Source of the DNA: JABDPF01 sp037384065
Lineage (GTDB): Bacteria; Pseudomonadota; Gammaproteobacteria; Xanthomonadales; SZUA-36
DNA length: 64,000 nucleotides
Direction of reading: 5' to 3'
NCBI GenBank assembly: GCA_037384065.1
Contig: JARROJ010000003.1
Span: 1-64,000 of the forward strand
Made by a program: the position numbers and the translations under genes. Numbering within the stretch: the first letter of the stretch is position 1; every line of letters begins with the position of its first letter. A model generated the notes under the pieces. It had not been told where the DNA came from, did no database searches, and worked only from the letters and a program-made list of their open reading frames with translations. This document shows positions 26,655 through 35,437 of this stretch, in pieces.

Positions 26655-27440
26655 TCAGCGCTTGATGGTATGCGGGCGGTCGAAACCCAGTTCAACCGTG
26701 CGCTCGATGATGCGTTGGGCTTCGGTCGGGCTGGCGTAAGGGCCCATGTGCACGCGGTACAGGCCACCGCCATGCTCGATGGTAACCGGTCCGAGGCCGG
26801 CGCGCTCGAGTTGTCGCTCGAGGTCGCGGGCGCCGTCGCGTCGGCTGTACGCACCGGCCTGCAACCAGGTGCCGGGCGCGCCGGCGCTGGCCAGGCGCAC
26901 CGGCGCCTCCGGGCGCGCGCCGGTGTCGATCGCGCGAACCTCGACCCGCGCGGTGCCGGTGGCGATCATGTCCAGCCGCAGCGCGGCGCCGTAGGACAGG
27001 TCGATGATGCGGTCGTCCTTGAAGGGACCGCGATCGTTGATCTTGACGATCACCTTGCGCCCGTTGTCCAGGTTGGTGACTTCGGCGTAGGTCGGCAGCG
27101 GAAGCGTCTTGTGCGCGGCCGTGGCCAGGTGCATGTCGTACGGCTCGCCGCTGGACGTGCGCCGGCCGTGGAACTTGCTGCCGTACCACGAGGCGATGCC
27201 GCGCTCGTGGTAACCGCGCCCACTCGCCATCACGCGGTACTGCTTGCCGAACACCTCGTACGGCGAGTGGTTGCCGTAGCGCGCCAGCGGTTCGGCGCGC
27301 GGCACCGCGTCGGCCACGTCGGCGGCGCTGAGGTTACGGTCGGAGGGACCGTCCCCCGGCTCGACAGGCGCGTCCTGGCGGCCGGCACAGGCTGCCAGCA
27401 CGAGCACCACGGCCAGCAACGGCAGGCGGCGCCCGTTCAT
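26655..27440 (-). CDS. rlpA: Septal ring lytic transglycosylase RlpA
   Basis: 261 residues from ATG 27440. It is a lipoprotein with lipobox LAAC (Cys18), a double-psi beta-barrel domain containing ASWYGSKFHGRRTSSGE and the catalytic-type NDRGPF segment, and a C-terminal SPOR domain that targets denuded glycan. In Pseudomonas, RlpA cleaves naked glycan strands. The start overlaps the mltB stop (ATGA). Confidence 0.95.
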   Translation of the reverse strand: MNGRRLPLLAVVLVLAACAGRQDAPVEPGDGPSDRNLSAADVADAVPRAEPLARYGNHSPYEVFGKQYRVMASGRGYHERGIASWYGSKFHGRRTSSGEPYDMHLATAAHKTLPLPTYAEVTNLDNGRKVIVKINDRGPFKDDRIIDLSYGAALRLDMIATGTARVEVRAIDTGARPEAPVRLASAGAPGTWLQAGAYSRRDGARDLERQLERAGLGPVTIEHGGGLYRVHMGPYASPTEAQRIIERTVELGFDRPHTIKR

Positions 27441-28417
27441 TCGGCGTACTCCGCAGCGATCGCCTGCGCCAGGTCGTGCACGGCCATCGCGTACAGCGGG
27501 CTGCGGTTGTAGCGGGTGATCACGTAGAAATTCTGGTAGGTCAGCCAGTAGCTGTCGCCGTCTTCCTCGCGCAGGCGCGTCACGGCGGCCGGCAGGTCCT
27601 CGGGAACGTCGTCCGTGGGCGTAAAGCCGGCGGCGCCCAGCTCCGCGACCGTCGCTTCCGGTTTCAGGTTGCGCCGGCTGACCCGTTCCATGTCGGCGCC
27701 GTCCGCGACCCGCGCGCGCGAGGTGACGGGTTGACCGTAGGCCCAGCCGTGGCGGTGCAGATAATTCGCCACGCTGCCGATCACGTCGGCCAGCGAGCCC
27801 CACAGATCGCGCCGGCCGTCACCGTCGAGGTCGACAGCGTATTCTCGATAGCTGCTGGGCATGAACTGTCCGAGCCCCATCGCGCCCGCGTAGGACCCCT
27901 CCACGTCGCGCAGCGGCAGGCCCTCTTCGCTGCCCAGCGCGATGAACTGCATCAGCTCGCGGGAGAAGAAGTCGGAGCGGTCGTTGCCGGTATCGGGGTA
28001 GTAGAAGGCCAGCGTGGCCAGCGCGTCGAGCACCCGGTAACTGCCGGTGATGCGGCCGTAGAAGGTTTCCACGCCGATGATGGCGACGATGTACTCCGGA
28101 TCCACCTCGTAACGGCGCGCGGCTTCACCGATCAGCTCGCGGTGCTCGCGCCAGAATTCGACCCCGGCCTCGATGCGCTTGTCGGTCAGGAAGATCGGCC
28201 GGTACTCGAACCACGGCTTGCCCTCGGCCGGGCGCGTCATGGCGTCGACGATGGACTGCTTGAAGCGGGCGCCGGCCAGCAGATCCAGGACCTCGGCCGC
28301 GTCGAGCCCGTACTCCTCCGCCGCGCGCGCCGCGAAGTCCTCCGCGCCGGGATGCTCCTGCGCCAGGCAGGACGTGCTCAGCACGGAAACCGCCAGGAGT
28401 ACGAGAATTCGCTTCAT
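27437..28417 (-). CDS. mltB: Membrane-bound lytic murein transglycosylase B
   Basis: 326 residues from ATG 28417, preceded by GGAAGGA. MltB cleaves peptidoglycan glycan strands to give 1,6-anhydro ends. The catalytic glutamate is Glu117 in IIGVETFYGR, followed by YRVLDALATLAFYYP and the GAMGLGQFMPSSY substrate block. The N terminus is a signal segment with a weak lipobox ending at Cys17 (LSTSC), so lipid anchoring is possible but uncertain. Confidence 0.95.
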   Translation of the reverse strand: MKRILVLLAVSVLSTSCLAQEHPGAEDFAARAAEEYGLDAAEVLDLLAGARFKQSIVDAMTRPAEGKPWFEYRPIFLTDKRIEAGVEFWREHRELIGEAARRYEVDPEYIVAIIGVETFYGRITGSYRVLDALATLAFYYPDTGNDRSDFFSRELMQFIALGSEEGLPLRDVEGSYAGAMGLGQFMPSSYREYAVDLDGDGRRDLWGSLADVIGSVANYLHRHGWAYGQPVTSRARVADGADMERVSRRNLKPEATVAELGAAGFTPTDDVPEDLPAAVTRLREEDGDSYWLTYQNFYVITRYNRSPLYAMAVHDLAQAIAAEYAE

Positions 28418-28477
28418 CGATCCGATCCTTCCTTGAATGAGTAAAGGCAGCATTCTAACCCGAATACCGAACGGTCC

Positions 28478-29569
28478 TCAGCGGATGAACGTACGGTGAC
28501 CGTGAATCGACATCAGGATGCCGAAACCGGCCAGCAGGGTCACGATGGACGTCCCGCCGTAGCTGATCAGCGGCAGCGGCACGCCCACCACCGGCAACAG
28601 GCCGGACACCATGCCCGCATTGACCAGCACGTAGACGAAGAAGGTCAGGCTGAGACTCCCGGCCAGCAGGCGGGCGTACGTGCTGCGCGCGTTGCTGGCG
28701 ATGTACAGGCCGCGGCCCGTGATGAACAGGTAGATCGCGAACAGGACCAGGACGCCCGCCAGCCCGAATTCCTCCGACAGCACGGCGAGAATGAAATCCG
28801 TGTGCCGTTCCGGAATGAACTCCAGCCGGGACTGCGTGCCGTGCAGCCAGCCCTTGCCGAACAGGCCGCCGGAACCGACCGCGATCTTCGACTGGATGAT
28901 GTTCCAGCCGGTGCCCAGCGGATCGGACTCGGGATCGAGGAAGGTCAGCACGCGTTGCCGCTGGTAATCGTGCATGGCGTACCAGAGGGCCGGCAGCAAC
29001 GCGACGGCCAGGCCCGCCAGGGCGAACATCAGGCGCCACCGCAATCCGGCCAGGAACAGCGCAAAAAAGCCGCTCACCCCCACCAGCAGCGCGGTGCCCA
29101 GGTCGGGCTGGCGCGCGATGAGCACCGCCGGAATGACCAGGATGAAGGTTGCGATCAGGACTGTGATCAGGTCGGGCGGGAGGCGGCGGGGATGCAGGTA
29201 CCAGGCCACCATCATCGGCACCGCCAGTTTCATGATCTCGGACGGCTGAAAGCGCACCAGGCCGAGGTCCAGCCAGCGATTCGTCGCGCGACCGGTACCG
29301 ACGAACCACGTCGCCAGGAGCAGGGCCAGCCCCAGCGTGAACAGCCACGGCGTCCATATCTTGAGGATGTGTGGCGGCACCTGGCTCAGCACCAGCATCG
29401 CGGCCAGCCCGACCGCGAGTCGCACGGCCTGGCGATTCACGACGTCGGCGTCGGCGCCGGATGCGCTGTACAGCACGAGCAGGCCGCAACCCATCAGCAG
29501 CAGCAGGCCGGCCAGCAACGGCACGTCCAGCTGCGGCCAGTGCAGCCAGCCGGGCAACCAGCGCCTCAT
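28478..29569 (-). CDS. rodA: Rod shape-determining SEDS glycosyltransferase RodA
   Basis: 363 residues with about ten membrane helices. RodA polymerises lipid II into glycan strands for side-wall growth, partnered with PBP2. SEDS blocks include LVLYSASG near the N terminus, the WDxDPESDP-like LTFLDPESDPLG, GGLFGKGW, FILAVLSEEFGL, and the C-terminal LPLISYGGTS. The start overlaps the mrdA stop by four bases. Confidence 0.97.
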   Translation of the reverse strand: MRRWLPGWLHWPQLDVPLLAGLLLLMGCGLLVLYSASGADADVVNRQAVRLAVGLAAMLVLSQVPPHILKIWTPWLFTLGLALLLATWFVGTGRATNRWLDLGLVRFQPSEIMKLAVPMMVAWYLHPRRLPPDLITVLIATFILVIPAVLIARQPDLGTALLVGVSGFFALFLAGLRWRLMFALAGLAVALLPALWYAMHDYQRQRVLTFLDPESDPLGTGWNIIQSKIAVGSGGLFGKGWLHGTQSRLEFIPERHTDFILAVLSEEFGLAGVLVLFAIYLFITGRGLYIASNARSTYARLLAGSLSLTFFVYVLVNAGMVSGLLPVVGVPLPLISYGGTSIVTLLAGFGILMSIHGHRTFIR

Positions 29570-31440
29570 GGCAGGCGCTCCTGGTACAGCCAGGCATCGA
29601 GCACCGCGCGGGTCACGGGCGCCGCTTCGGCGGACCCGCCGCCGCCGTGCTCGACCACCGTGGCCACGACGATCGAGGGCCGCTCGAACGGCGCGTAGGC
29701 GATGAACAAGGCGTGATGGCGCAGGTGCTCGGCGGTGTCCTCGTCCATGTCCTCGTCACGGTCCTGCGCCACCACCTGCGCCGTGCCGCTCTTGCCCGCG
29801 ATCTCGGTGCCGTCGTCGGGCCGAATCGCGCGCGCCGTGCCCTTGCGGCCATGCACCACGCGGCGCATCCCTTCGCGGATCGTGTCCCAGTGCGCCGGGT
29901 CCGCCACCGGCACCTGCTGTGCGACCGGGGATTCGATGCGGTCGGCCCGGGTGTTGCCGGGGTGTTTCACCGCATACAGCAGGCGCGGCTCGAAGCGCGT
30001 GCCGCCGTTGGCCAGGACCACCAGCGCGTTGGCCAGCTGCACCGGCGTGGTGACGTTGAACCCCTGGCCGATCCCGGCAATGACGGTTTCGCCCGGGTAC
30101 CACGGCTGGCCGAACTGGCCGCGCTTCCAGGCCCGTGACGGCAACACGCCGGCGTTTTCACCCAGCAGGTCGATGCCGGTCGGGGCGCCGAAGCCGAACA
30201 TGGCCAGATAGTCGTGCATCCGGTCGATGCCGAGATCCAGCGCCAGTTGGTAGAAAAAGGTGTTGACGGACTGCTCCAGCGCCTCGTAGATGTTCACCGA
30301 GCCGTGGCCGCCGCGCTTCCAGTCGCGATAGGGGCGCGACACGTTGGGCAGGTAGAATTCGCCGCCCGAGAACACCTCGTCGCCATCGCTGATCACACCG
30401 AGTTCCAGCCCGGCCAGGCCGACGAAGGGCTTCAGGGTGGAGCCCGGTTCGTAGCCGCCGAGCAGCGTGCGGTTGAACAGCGGTCGGCCGCGCGCACTCA
30501 GGATGGCCCGGTAGTCGGCCGTGCTGATGCCATGCACGAACAGGTTCGGATCGTAGGCGGGCTTGCTGACCATCGCCAGCACGGCGCCGTCGTTCGGGTC
30601 GATGGCGACCACCGCCCCGGCCCGCTCACCGAGCGCATCCCAGGCCGCGCGCTGCACCTCGAGATCGATCGACAGCACCAGGTCGTCACCGTGCACCGGG
30701 GACGAACGCTCGAGGACCTGCAGCGTGCGCCCCTGCGAGTTGGTTTCCACTTTTTCGAGGCCGCTGCTGCCGTGCAGCGCGGACTCGTAGTAGCGTTCGA
30801 TGCCGGTCTTGCCGATGTGCGTCGTGCCCCGGTAATTACCCTCGTCCACCCGGCCCAGGTCGTCGACGTCGAGCCGCCCGACGTAGCCGAGCACGTGGGT
30901 GAGCAGTTCGCCCTGCGGGTAGTGACGCGCCAGGTAGGGCACCACGTCGACCCCATCGAAGCGGTGCCGATCGACGGCGAAGCGCGCCACCTCCGCCTCG
31001 CTCAGGTTGAACTTCAGCGGCACGCTGTCGAACACGCGGTAGCGCGGACGGTTGCGCTCGAAGCGCTCCTGCACGTCTTCCGGGAGCGCGATGATCGCCC
31101 CGAGGCGCTCCAGCAGGGGGCCCAGTTCGCCCGCTTTCTCCGGCACCACCTCGAGGCGGTACGCCGGGCGGTTCTCGGCGATCGGGCGGCCACGCCGGTC
31201 GTAGATCAGGCCGCGGTTGGGCGGCACCGGGACCACGCGGACACGGTTATTGGTCGAGCGCGTCGCGAACTCCTCGTGACTGAGCACCTGCAGGTAGACA
31301 TAACGCGCCGCCAGCAGCATCAGGGCGACCGCGACGAGCGCAAACGCCACGGCGGCCCGCTCGGTGAACCGGCGCGACTCGAGCGCCTGGTCCTTGATCG
31401 GACTGCTTTGCGAATGGCGGATCCGCTGTCGGATGTTCAC
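29566..31440 (-). CDS. mrdA: Penicillin-binding protein 2 (elongasome transpeptidase)
   Basis: 624 residues. It has one N-terminal membrane anchor (about 28-50), a PBP dimerisation domain (60-240), and the transpeptidase with STLK at 334-337, the SVN motif in EQSVNTFF, and KSGT in AGKSGTAQVV. It cross-links side-wall peptidoglycan with RodA. Gene order mreD-mrdA-rodA is standard; only nine bases separate it from mreD. Confidence 0.97.
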   Translation of the reverse strand: MNIRQRIRHSQSSPIKDQALESRRFTERAAVAFALVAVALMLLAARYVYLQVLSHEEFATRSTNNRVRVVPVPPNRGLIYDRRGRPIAENRPAYRLEVVPEKAGELGPLLERLGAIIALPEDVQERFERNRPRYRVFDSVPLKFNLSEAEVARFAVDRHRFDGVDVVPYLARHYPQGELLTHVLGYVGRLDVDDLGRVDEGNYRGTTHIGKTGIERYYESALHGSSGLEKVETNSQGRTLQVLERSSPVHGDDLVLSIDLEVQRAAWDALGERAGAVVAIDPNDGAVLAMVSKPAYDPNLFVHGISTADYRAILSARGRPLFNRTLLGGYEPGSTLKPFVGLAGLELGVISDGDEVFSGGEFYLPNVSRPYRDWKRGGHGSVNIYEALEQSVNTFFYQLALDLGIDRMHDYLAMFGFGAPTGIDLLGENAGVLPSRAWKRGQFGQPWYPGETVIAGIGQGFNVTTPVQLANALVVLANGGTRFEPRLLYAVKHPGNTRADRIESPVAQQVPVADPAHWDTIREGMRRVVHGRKGTARAIRPDDGTEIAGKSGTAQVVAQDRDEDMDEDTAEHLRHHALFIAYAPFERPSIVVATVVEHGGGGSAEAAPVTRAVLDAWLYQERLP

Positions 31441-31449
31441 CGCAAACCC

Positions 31450-31944
31450 TCAGCGCGTGGCGCGCAGCCGCATGCTGCCGCGAAACCGGTCCAGCACGAC
31501 GAACAGCCACGGCCAGACCAGCGTGCCGACCAGCGGCGGCAGCCAGAAATCGAGCGAGGGCAGGGCGTCGCCACGCAGGCTGATGACCCAGAGCAGGATG
31601 ATGCGGTCGTTCATCAGGATGGCGAATACGGACAGGGCCTGCTGCCAGGGCGGAAAGAACCGCAGGCGCGCCCGAAACCGGTTGACCAGGTAAATCACGA
31701 TGACCAGGCTGAGCGCATGCAGCCCCAGCAGGCTGCCGGTCAGCAGATCGAGCACGAGGCCCACCGTGAAACCGAGGCCCAGCGTGATCCGGTCCTGTGT
31801 TTCCAGGCTCCAGTAAATCAGCGTCAGCGCCACCCAGTAGGGCCAGGCGGATTGCAGCCAGCTCGGCAGCGGCACGATCATCAGGACGGCGGCCAGGGCC
31901 AGGGTCGCCAGGATCATCGGGTAGCGGTCGCGGCTGGCGATCAT
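31450..31944 (-). CDS. mreD: Rod shape-determining membrane protein MreD
   Basis: 164 residues with about five hydrophobic helices and the family segment LGLGFTVGLVLDLLTGSLLG. MreD links MreC and the SEDS/PBP2 pair in the inner membrane. It overlaps mreC by four bases. Confidence 0.94.
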   Translation of the reverse strand: MIASRDRYPMILATLALAAVLMIVPLPSWLQSAWPYWVALTLIYWSLETQDRITLGLGFTVGLVLDLLTGSLLGLHALSLVIVIYLVNRFRARLRFFPPWQQALSVFAILMNDRIILLWVISLRGDALPSLDFWLPPLVGTLVWPWLFVVLDRFRGSMRLRATR

Positions 31945-32924
31945 TGCGGCGCCTCCGCGGACTCATCCGGGCGCGCGGATTCGCCCTCGCCCGCCTCGGC
32001 GTCATCGCCGGTCGGTCCGGCCGCCGACGCCGCGGCGCCGTCCGGCGCCTCCGATGCTTCCGGTGCCGGAGGCACGGGCGGCCGGACGTTGCTGCGGATC
32101 AGCAGGACCTCGCGACCCCGGTCGAGCGCGGCGAGCGGCGCCGCTTCCACCCGGGCGAAGGTCCGTCCCGGTTCGCGATCGATCGTCCTGACCTCGGCGA
32201 CCGGGTAGCCGCCCGGAAAGCGGTCGCCGAGACCGGACGTGACGACCAGGTCACCGACCCGGACGTCGGCCTCGCGCGGCACGTTCGGCAACACCAGGCG
32301 GTCGGTTTCGCCGAGGCCGAAGGCGACCGTCCGCAAGCCCGTGCGGTTGATCTGTACCGGCAGGGCGTGGTTCGGGTCGGAAATCAGGCGCACGCTGGCG
32401 AAGTGCAGGTGCACGTCCTCGACCTGCCCCATCACGCCGGCCCCGTCGATCACCGCCTGGCCGACCGTGACCCCGTCATCGCTGCCGCGATCGATCAGCA
32501 CCAGGTGGGAGAACGGGTCGAGTTCCACCCGCAGCAGCTCCGCGAAGCGGTATTCGAACTCGAGGCTGTCGGCGCCTTCGAACAGCGCGCGCAGGCGGCG
32601 GTTCTCTTCACGCAGCGTGGCGAGGCGCTGGAGATCCGCCTGCTGAGCCAGCAACCGGCGGCGCAGTTCCTCGTTTTCGTGGCGCAGCTCGCGACGCGTG
32701 CGGAATTGCTCGGACAGGTTACCGGCGGCGCGAAACGGCCACTCGACGACGTGGTAAACGGGCTCGACCGCGTTTTCGACGACGTTGCGGACCTTGGGCA
32801 CGTACTGGCCGCGATGGTCCATCGCCATCAGGACGATGGCGATCAGGCCGTACAGCATGAGCCGCGCGGTCTGGCCCGCGGACCCGCTGAACCGGGTTCC
32901 GGTGCCGACGTTGCCCCTGATCAA
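31941..32924 (-). CDS. mreC: Rod shape-determining protein MreC
   Basis: 327 residues: an N-terminal membrane helix (about 18-38), a coiled coil (about 65-120, ENEELRRRL type), and two beta domains with VGQAVID and NHALPVQINRTG blocks. The tail is Pro/Ala/Glu-rich and probably disordered. MreC is the periplasmic activator of PBP2-RodA. It starts 12 bases after mreB. Confidence 0.95.
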   Translation of the reverse strand: MIRGNVGTGTRFSGSAGQTARLMLYGLIAIVLMAMDHRGQYVPKVRNVVENAVEPVYHVVEWPFRAAGNLSEQFRTRRELRHENEELRRRLLAQQADLQRLATLREENRRLRALFEGADSLEFEYRFAELLRVELDPFSHLVLIDRGSDDGVTVGQAVIDGAGVMGQVEDVHLHFASVRLISDPNHALPVQINRTGLRTVAFGLGETDRLVLPNVPREADVRVGDLVVTSGLGDRFPGGYPVAEVRTIDREPGRTFARVEAAPLAALDRGREVLLIRSNVRPPVPPAPEASEAPDGAAASAAGPTGDDAEAGEGESARPDESAEAPQ

Positions 32925-32936
32925 AAAAATACCGCC

Positions 32937-33986
32937 TTAATTGGCGGCGAAGAAGTCGCCGTTGTTCTGGTCCATCAACTCCAGGGCGCGACCGCCACCA
33001 CGAGCCACGCAGGTCAGCGGGTCGTCCGCCGGAAACACCGGCAAGCCGGTTTCCTCGGCGATGAGCCGGTCGATGCCGCGCAACAGCGCGCCGCCGCCGG
33101 TCAGCACGATGCCGGTTTCCGCGACGTCCGCGCACAGTTCGGGCGGCGTCTGCTCCAGCGCCGTCTTGACCGCTTCGAGGATGCTCGACAGGCTTTCGTT
33201 CAGCGCCTCGAGCACCTCGTTGCTGCTGATGCTGATGTTGCGCGGAACGCCCTCGGCCAGGTTGCGCCCCGAAACCTCCATCGTCTGCGGTTCTTCGTCC
33301 GGCCACGCACAGCCAATTTCGATCTTGATGCGCTCCGCGGTGGTCTCGCCGATCAGGGTGCCGTAGTTACGGCGTACGTAGTTGATGATGGCGTCGTCGA
33401 ACTGGTCGCCGCCGATGCGCACCGAGTGCGAGTACACCAGGCCATTGAGCGAAATGACGGCGACCTCGGAGGTACCGCCCCCGACGTCCAGCACCATCGC
33501 GCCGCGCGCTTCGTGCACCGGGATGCCGGCGCCGATCGCGGCCGCCATCGGTTCCTCGACCAGGAAGACCTCGCGCGCGCCGGCGCCTTCGGCCGACTCC
33601 TTGATCGCCTTGCGTTCGACCTGCGTGGAGGAGCAGGGCACGCAGACCAGCACGCGGGGGCTGGGGCGCAGGAAGCGCGAGGTGTGCACCTTGCGGATGA
33701 AATGCTGCAGCATCGCCTCGGTCATGTTGAAGTCGGCGATCACGCCGTCCTTCAACGGTCGCACCGTGCGGATGTTGCCCGGGGTGCGACCGAGCATTTT
33801 CTTCGCGGCGGAACCGACGGCCGCCACGTGCTGCGGGCCGCCCGGCCCGCGGTCCATGCGCACGGAAACGACCGAGGGCTCGTTCAGCACGATCCCCTGT
33901 CCACGTACGAAAATCAGTGTGTTGGCCGTCCCCAGGTCGATCGAAAGGTCGTTGGAGAAGAGGCCGCGAAGACTCTTGAAAACCAT
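32937..33986 (-). CDS. mreB: Rod shape-determining actin homologue MreB
   Basis: 349 residues. MreB forms membrane-bound filaments that orient side-wall synthesis. Nucleotide-site motifs include DLGTANTLI (phosphate 1), DVGGGTSEVAVI (phosphate 2) and LTGGGALLRGID (adenosine). It is the first gene of an eleven-gene minus-strand block that runs to lipA. Confidence 0.98.
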   Translation of the reverse strand: MVFKSLRGLFSNDLSIDLGTANTLIFVRGQGIVLNEPSVVSVRMDRGPGGPQHVAAVGSAAKKMLGRTPGNIRTVRPLKDGVIADFNMTEAMLQHFIRKVHTSRFLRPSPRVLVCVPCSSTQVERKAIKESAEGAGAREVFLVEEPMAAAIGAGIPVHEARGAMVLDVGGGTSEVAVISLNGLVYSHSVRIGGDQFDDAIINYVRRNYGTLIGETTAERIKIEIGCAWPDEEPQTMEVSGRNLAEGVPRNISISSNEVLEALNESLSSILEAVKTALEQTPPELCADVAETGIVLTGGGALLRGIDRLIAEETGLPVFPADDPLTCVARGGGRALELMDQNNGDFFAAN

Positions 33987-34028
33987 GTTGTGTCGTGTCC
34001 GTTGATCCGCCGCGCAGCGCGATCGACT

Positions 34029-34057
34029 AATGTATCAGTACCCCCGTGTACCCGCAA
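34029..34057 (-). promoter_or_regulatory. Candidate mreB promoter
   Basis: On the minus strand, TTGCGG (34052-34057) and TACATT (34029-34034) with a 17-base spacer, about 43 bases before the mreB ATG. Each hexamer matches four consensus positions. The rest of the 267-base gap between mreB and the kinase gene shows no gene. Confidence 0.45.
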
Positions 34058-34253
34058 GCCGGAAAACCGCGGAAAACAAGGCGCTCCGGCGCTTCGAACA
34101 GCCGGGAAAGTCCTTACCGTTCGGAAACGGGTGCCGTTGGCGGGCGCTTGTGATATATCAGATGGAAGCGCGTTCGAGGCGGCTCGGGAACACCCCCCGA
34201 AAGACAAATCCGTTAGAATGATGCGGTCTTCATCACCCCGCGAGAATACGCCT

Positions 34254-35186
34254 ATGTCCGCGCTGATCTGTGGCTCACTGGCCTACGACACCATCATGGT
34301 GTTCCCGGACCAGTTCAAGGAACACATCCTGCCCGACAAGGTGCATATCCTGAACGTCGCGTTCCTGGTGCCGGAAATGCGCAAGGAGTTCGGCGGCGTC
34401 GCCGGCAACATCGCCTACAGCCTGCGCCTGCTCGGCGAAAACCCCTTTCCGATGGCGGCGGTGGGTGACGACTTCGGGCCCTACAGCCAGCACCTGGAAG
34501 CGCTCGATATCTCGCAGCGCTACATCCGTCACATGGACGGCGAGTTCACGCCGCAGGCCTTTATCACGACGGACATCGACGACAACCAGATCACGGCCTT
34601 CCACCCCGGCGCCATGCAGTTCAGTTACCTGAACCGCGTCGCCGACACCGAGGGCATCACCCTGGGCATCGTCGCGCCCGACGGCAAGGCGGCGATGATC
34701 CAGCACAGCAGCGATTTCCGCGAACTCGGCATCCCGCACATCTTCGACCCCGGGCAGGCCATGACCCTGTTCAAAGGCGCCGAGTTGCGGCGGTTCATCG
34801 AAGAGGCGAAATACCTCGTCCTGAACGGTTACGAGTTCCAGTTGCTGATGGAAAAAACCGGGCTGTCCGGACCCGAGATCGCCGACCAGGTGGAAGCGAT
34901 GATCGTCACCCACGGCAGCAAGGGTTCGGTGCTGCGCACCCGCGAGGAAGAAACAGCGATCGAGCCGGTCGAACCCGAGGACGTGCAGGACCCGACCGGT
35001 TGCGGCGACGCGTTTCGAGCCGGCCTGATATACGGCCTGCTGAACGATCTCGACCTGGTCACCTGCTGCCGCATTGGCTCCGTGATGGGCTCCATCAAGG
35101 TGGCCGTCCAGGGCCCGCAGAACCATACGCCGACCTTCGACGCGATCCAGGAACGCTTCAAGGCCGTTTACGGCTACCGTTTCTGA
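34254..35186 (+). CDS. PfkB-family carbohydrate/nucleoside kinase
   Basis: 310 residues. Ribokinase-fold signatures are GGVAGNIAYSLRLLG (47-61) and the C-terminal DPTGCGDAFRAG (246-257), where Asp252 is the catalytic base. The overall pattern is closer to the adenosine-kinase-like branch than to ribokinase, but the substrate cannot be told. It is divergent from mreB. The open frame extends upstream across the whole mreBCD antisense strand, which is a composition artefact; ATG 34254 begins the family N terminus (ICGSLAYDTI). Confidence 0.92.
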   Translation: MSALICGSLAYDTIMVFPDQFKEHILPDKVHILNVAFLVPEMRKEFGGVAGNIAYSLRLLGENPFPMAAVGDDFGPYSQHLEALDISQRYIRHMDGEFTPQAFITTDIDDNQITAFHPGAMQFSYLNRVADTEGITLGIVAPDGKAAMIQHSSDFRELGIPHIFDPGQAMTLFKGAELRRFIEEAKYLVLNGYEFQLLMEKTGLSGPEIADQVEAMIVTHGSKGSVLRTREEETAIEPVEPEDVQDPTGCGDAFRAGLIYGLLNDLDLVTCCRIGSVMGSIKVAVQGPQNHTPTFDAIQERFKAVYGYRF

Positions 35187-35209
35187 GCCGCGGCGCGTGA
35201 CCTCCCGGG

Positions 35210-35238
35210 TTGACAAACCCGCGCGGTGATTGGAGAAT
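35210..35238 (+). promoter_or_regulatory. Promoter of the tRNA-Met gene
   Basis: A perfect -35 TTGACA (35210-35215), a 17-base spacer and -10 GAGAAT (35233-35238). Transcription would start about 30 bases before the mature tRNA. Confidence 0.75.
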
Positions 35239-35273
35239 TCACGCCCCCGATACGCTCGGGAACGCAAACATAT

Positions 35274-35350
35274 GGTGATGTAGCTCAGCTGGTTAGAGCG
35301 CGGCACTCATAATGCTGAGGTCGGTGGTTCAAGTCCACCCATCACCACCA
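35274..35350 (+). tRNA. tRNA-Met (anticodon CAT), elongator type
   Basis: 77 bases with CCA encoded. The acceptor stem GGTGATG pairs fully with CATCACC, the T stem GGTGG/CCACC encloses TTCAAGT, and the anticodon stem CGGCA/TGCTG (one G-T pair) encloses the loop CTCATAA with CAT. The initiator is excluded because its first acceptor pair would be mismatched; here it is G-C. A CAT tRNA could also be the lysidine-modified tRNA-Ile2, but the C4/C5 acceptor pairs favoured by TilS are absent, so elongator Met is more likely. Confidence 0.92.
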
Positions 35351-35358
35351 GACACGCC

Positions 35359-35393
35359 AACGGGCTGCGGTTTTCGACCGCAGCCCGTTTTTC
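35359..35393 (+). terminator. Intrinsic terminator after tRNA-Met
   Basis: A perfect 12-base stem AACGGGCTGCGG / CCGCAGCCCGTT around a seven-base loop, running into a T-tract. It follows the tRNA by eight bases and also serves the convergent MscS gene region. Confidence 0.95.
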
Positions 35394-35437
35394 ATCCGGA
35401 GCAGATTCTCGCCTCTCCTGAGGAACTCTGACGCGAT

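Noticed and set aside
31797..34200. A 1129-codon plus-strand open frame covering mreBCD antisense and running into the PfkB gene
   Set aside because: It is the complement of well-recognised mreB/mreC/mreD; only the last 310 codons are protein-like and belong to the kinase gene.
34030..34221. 63-codon frame between mreB and the kinase gene
   Set aside because: Overlaps the likely mreB promoter, no ribosome binding site, no recognisable sequence.
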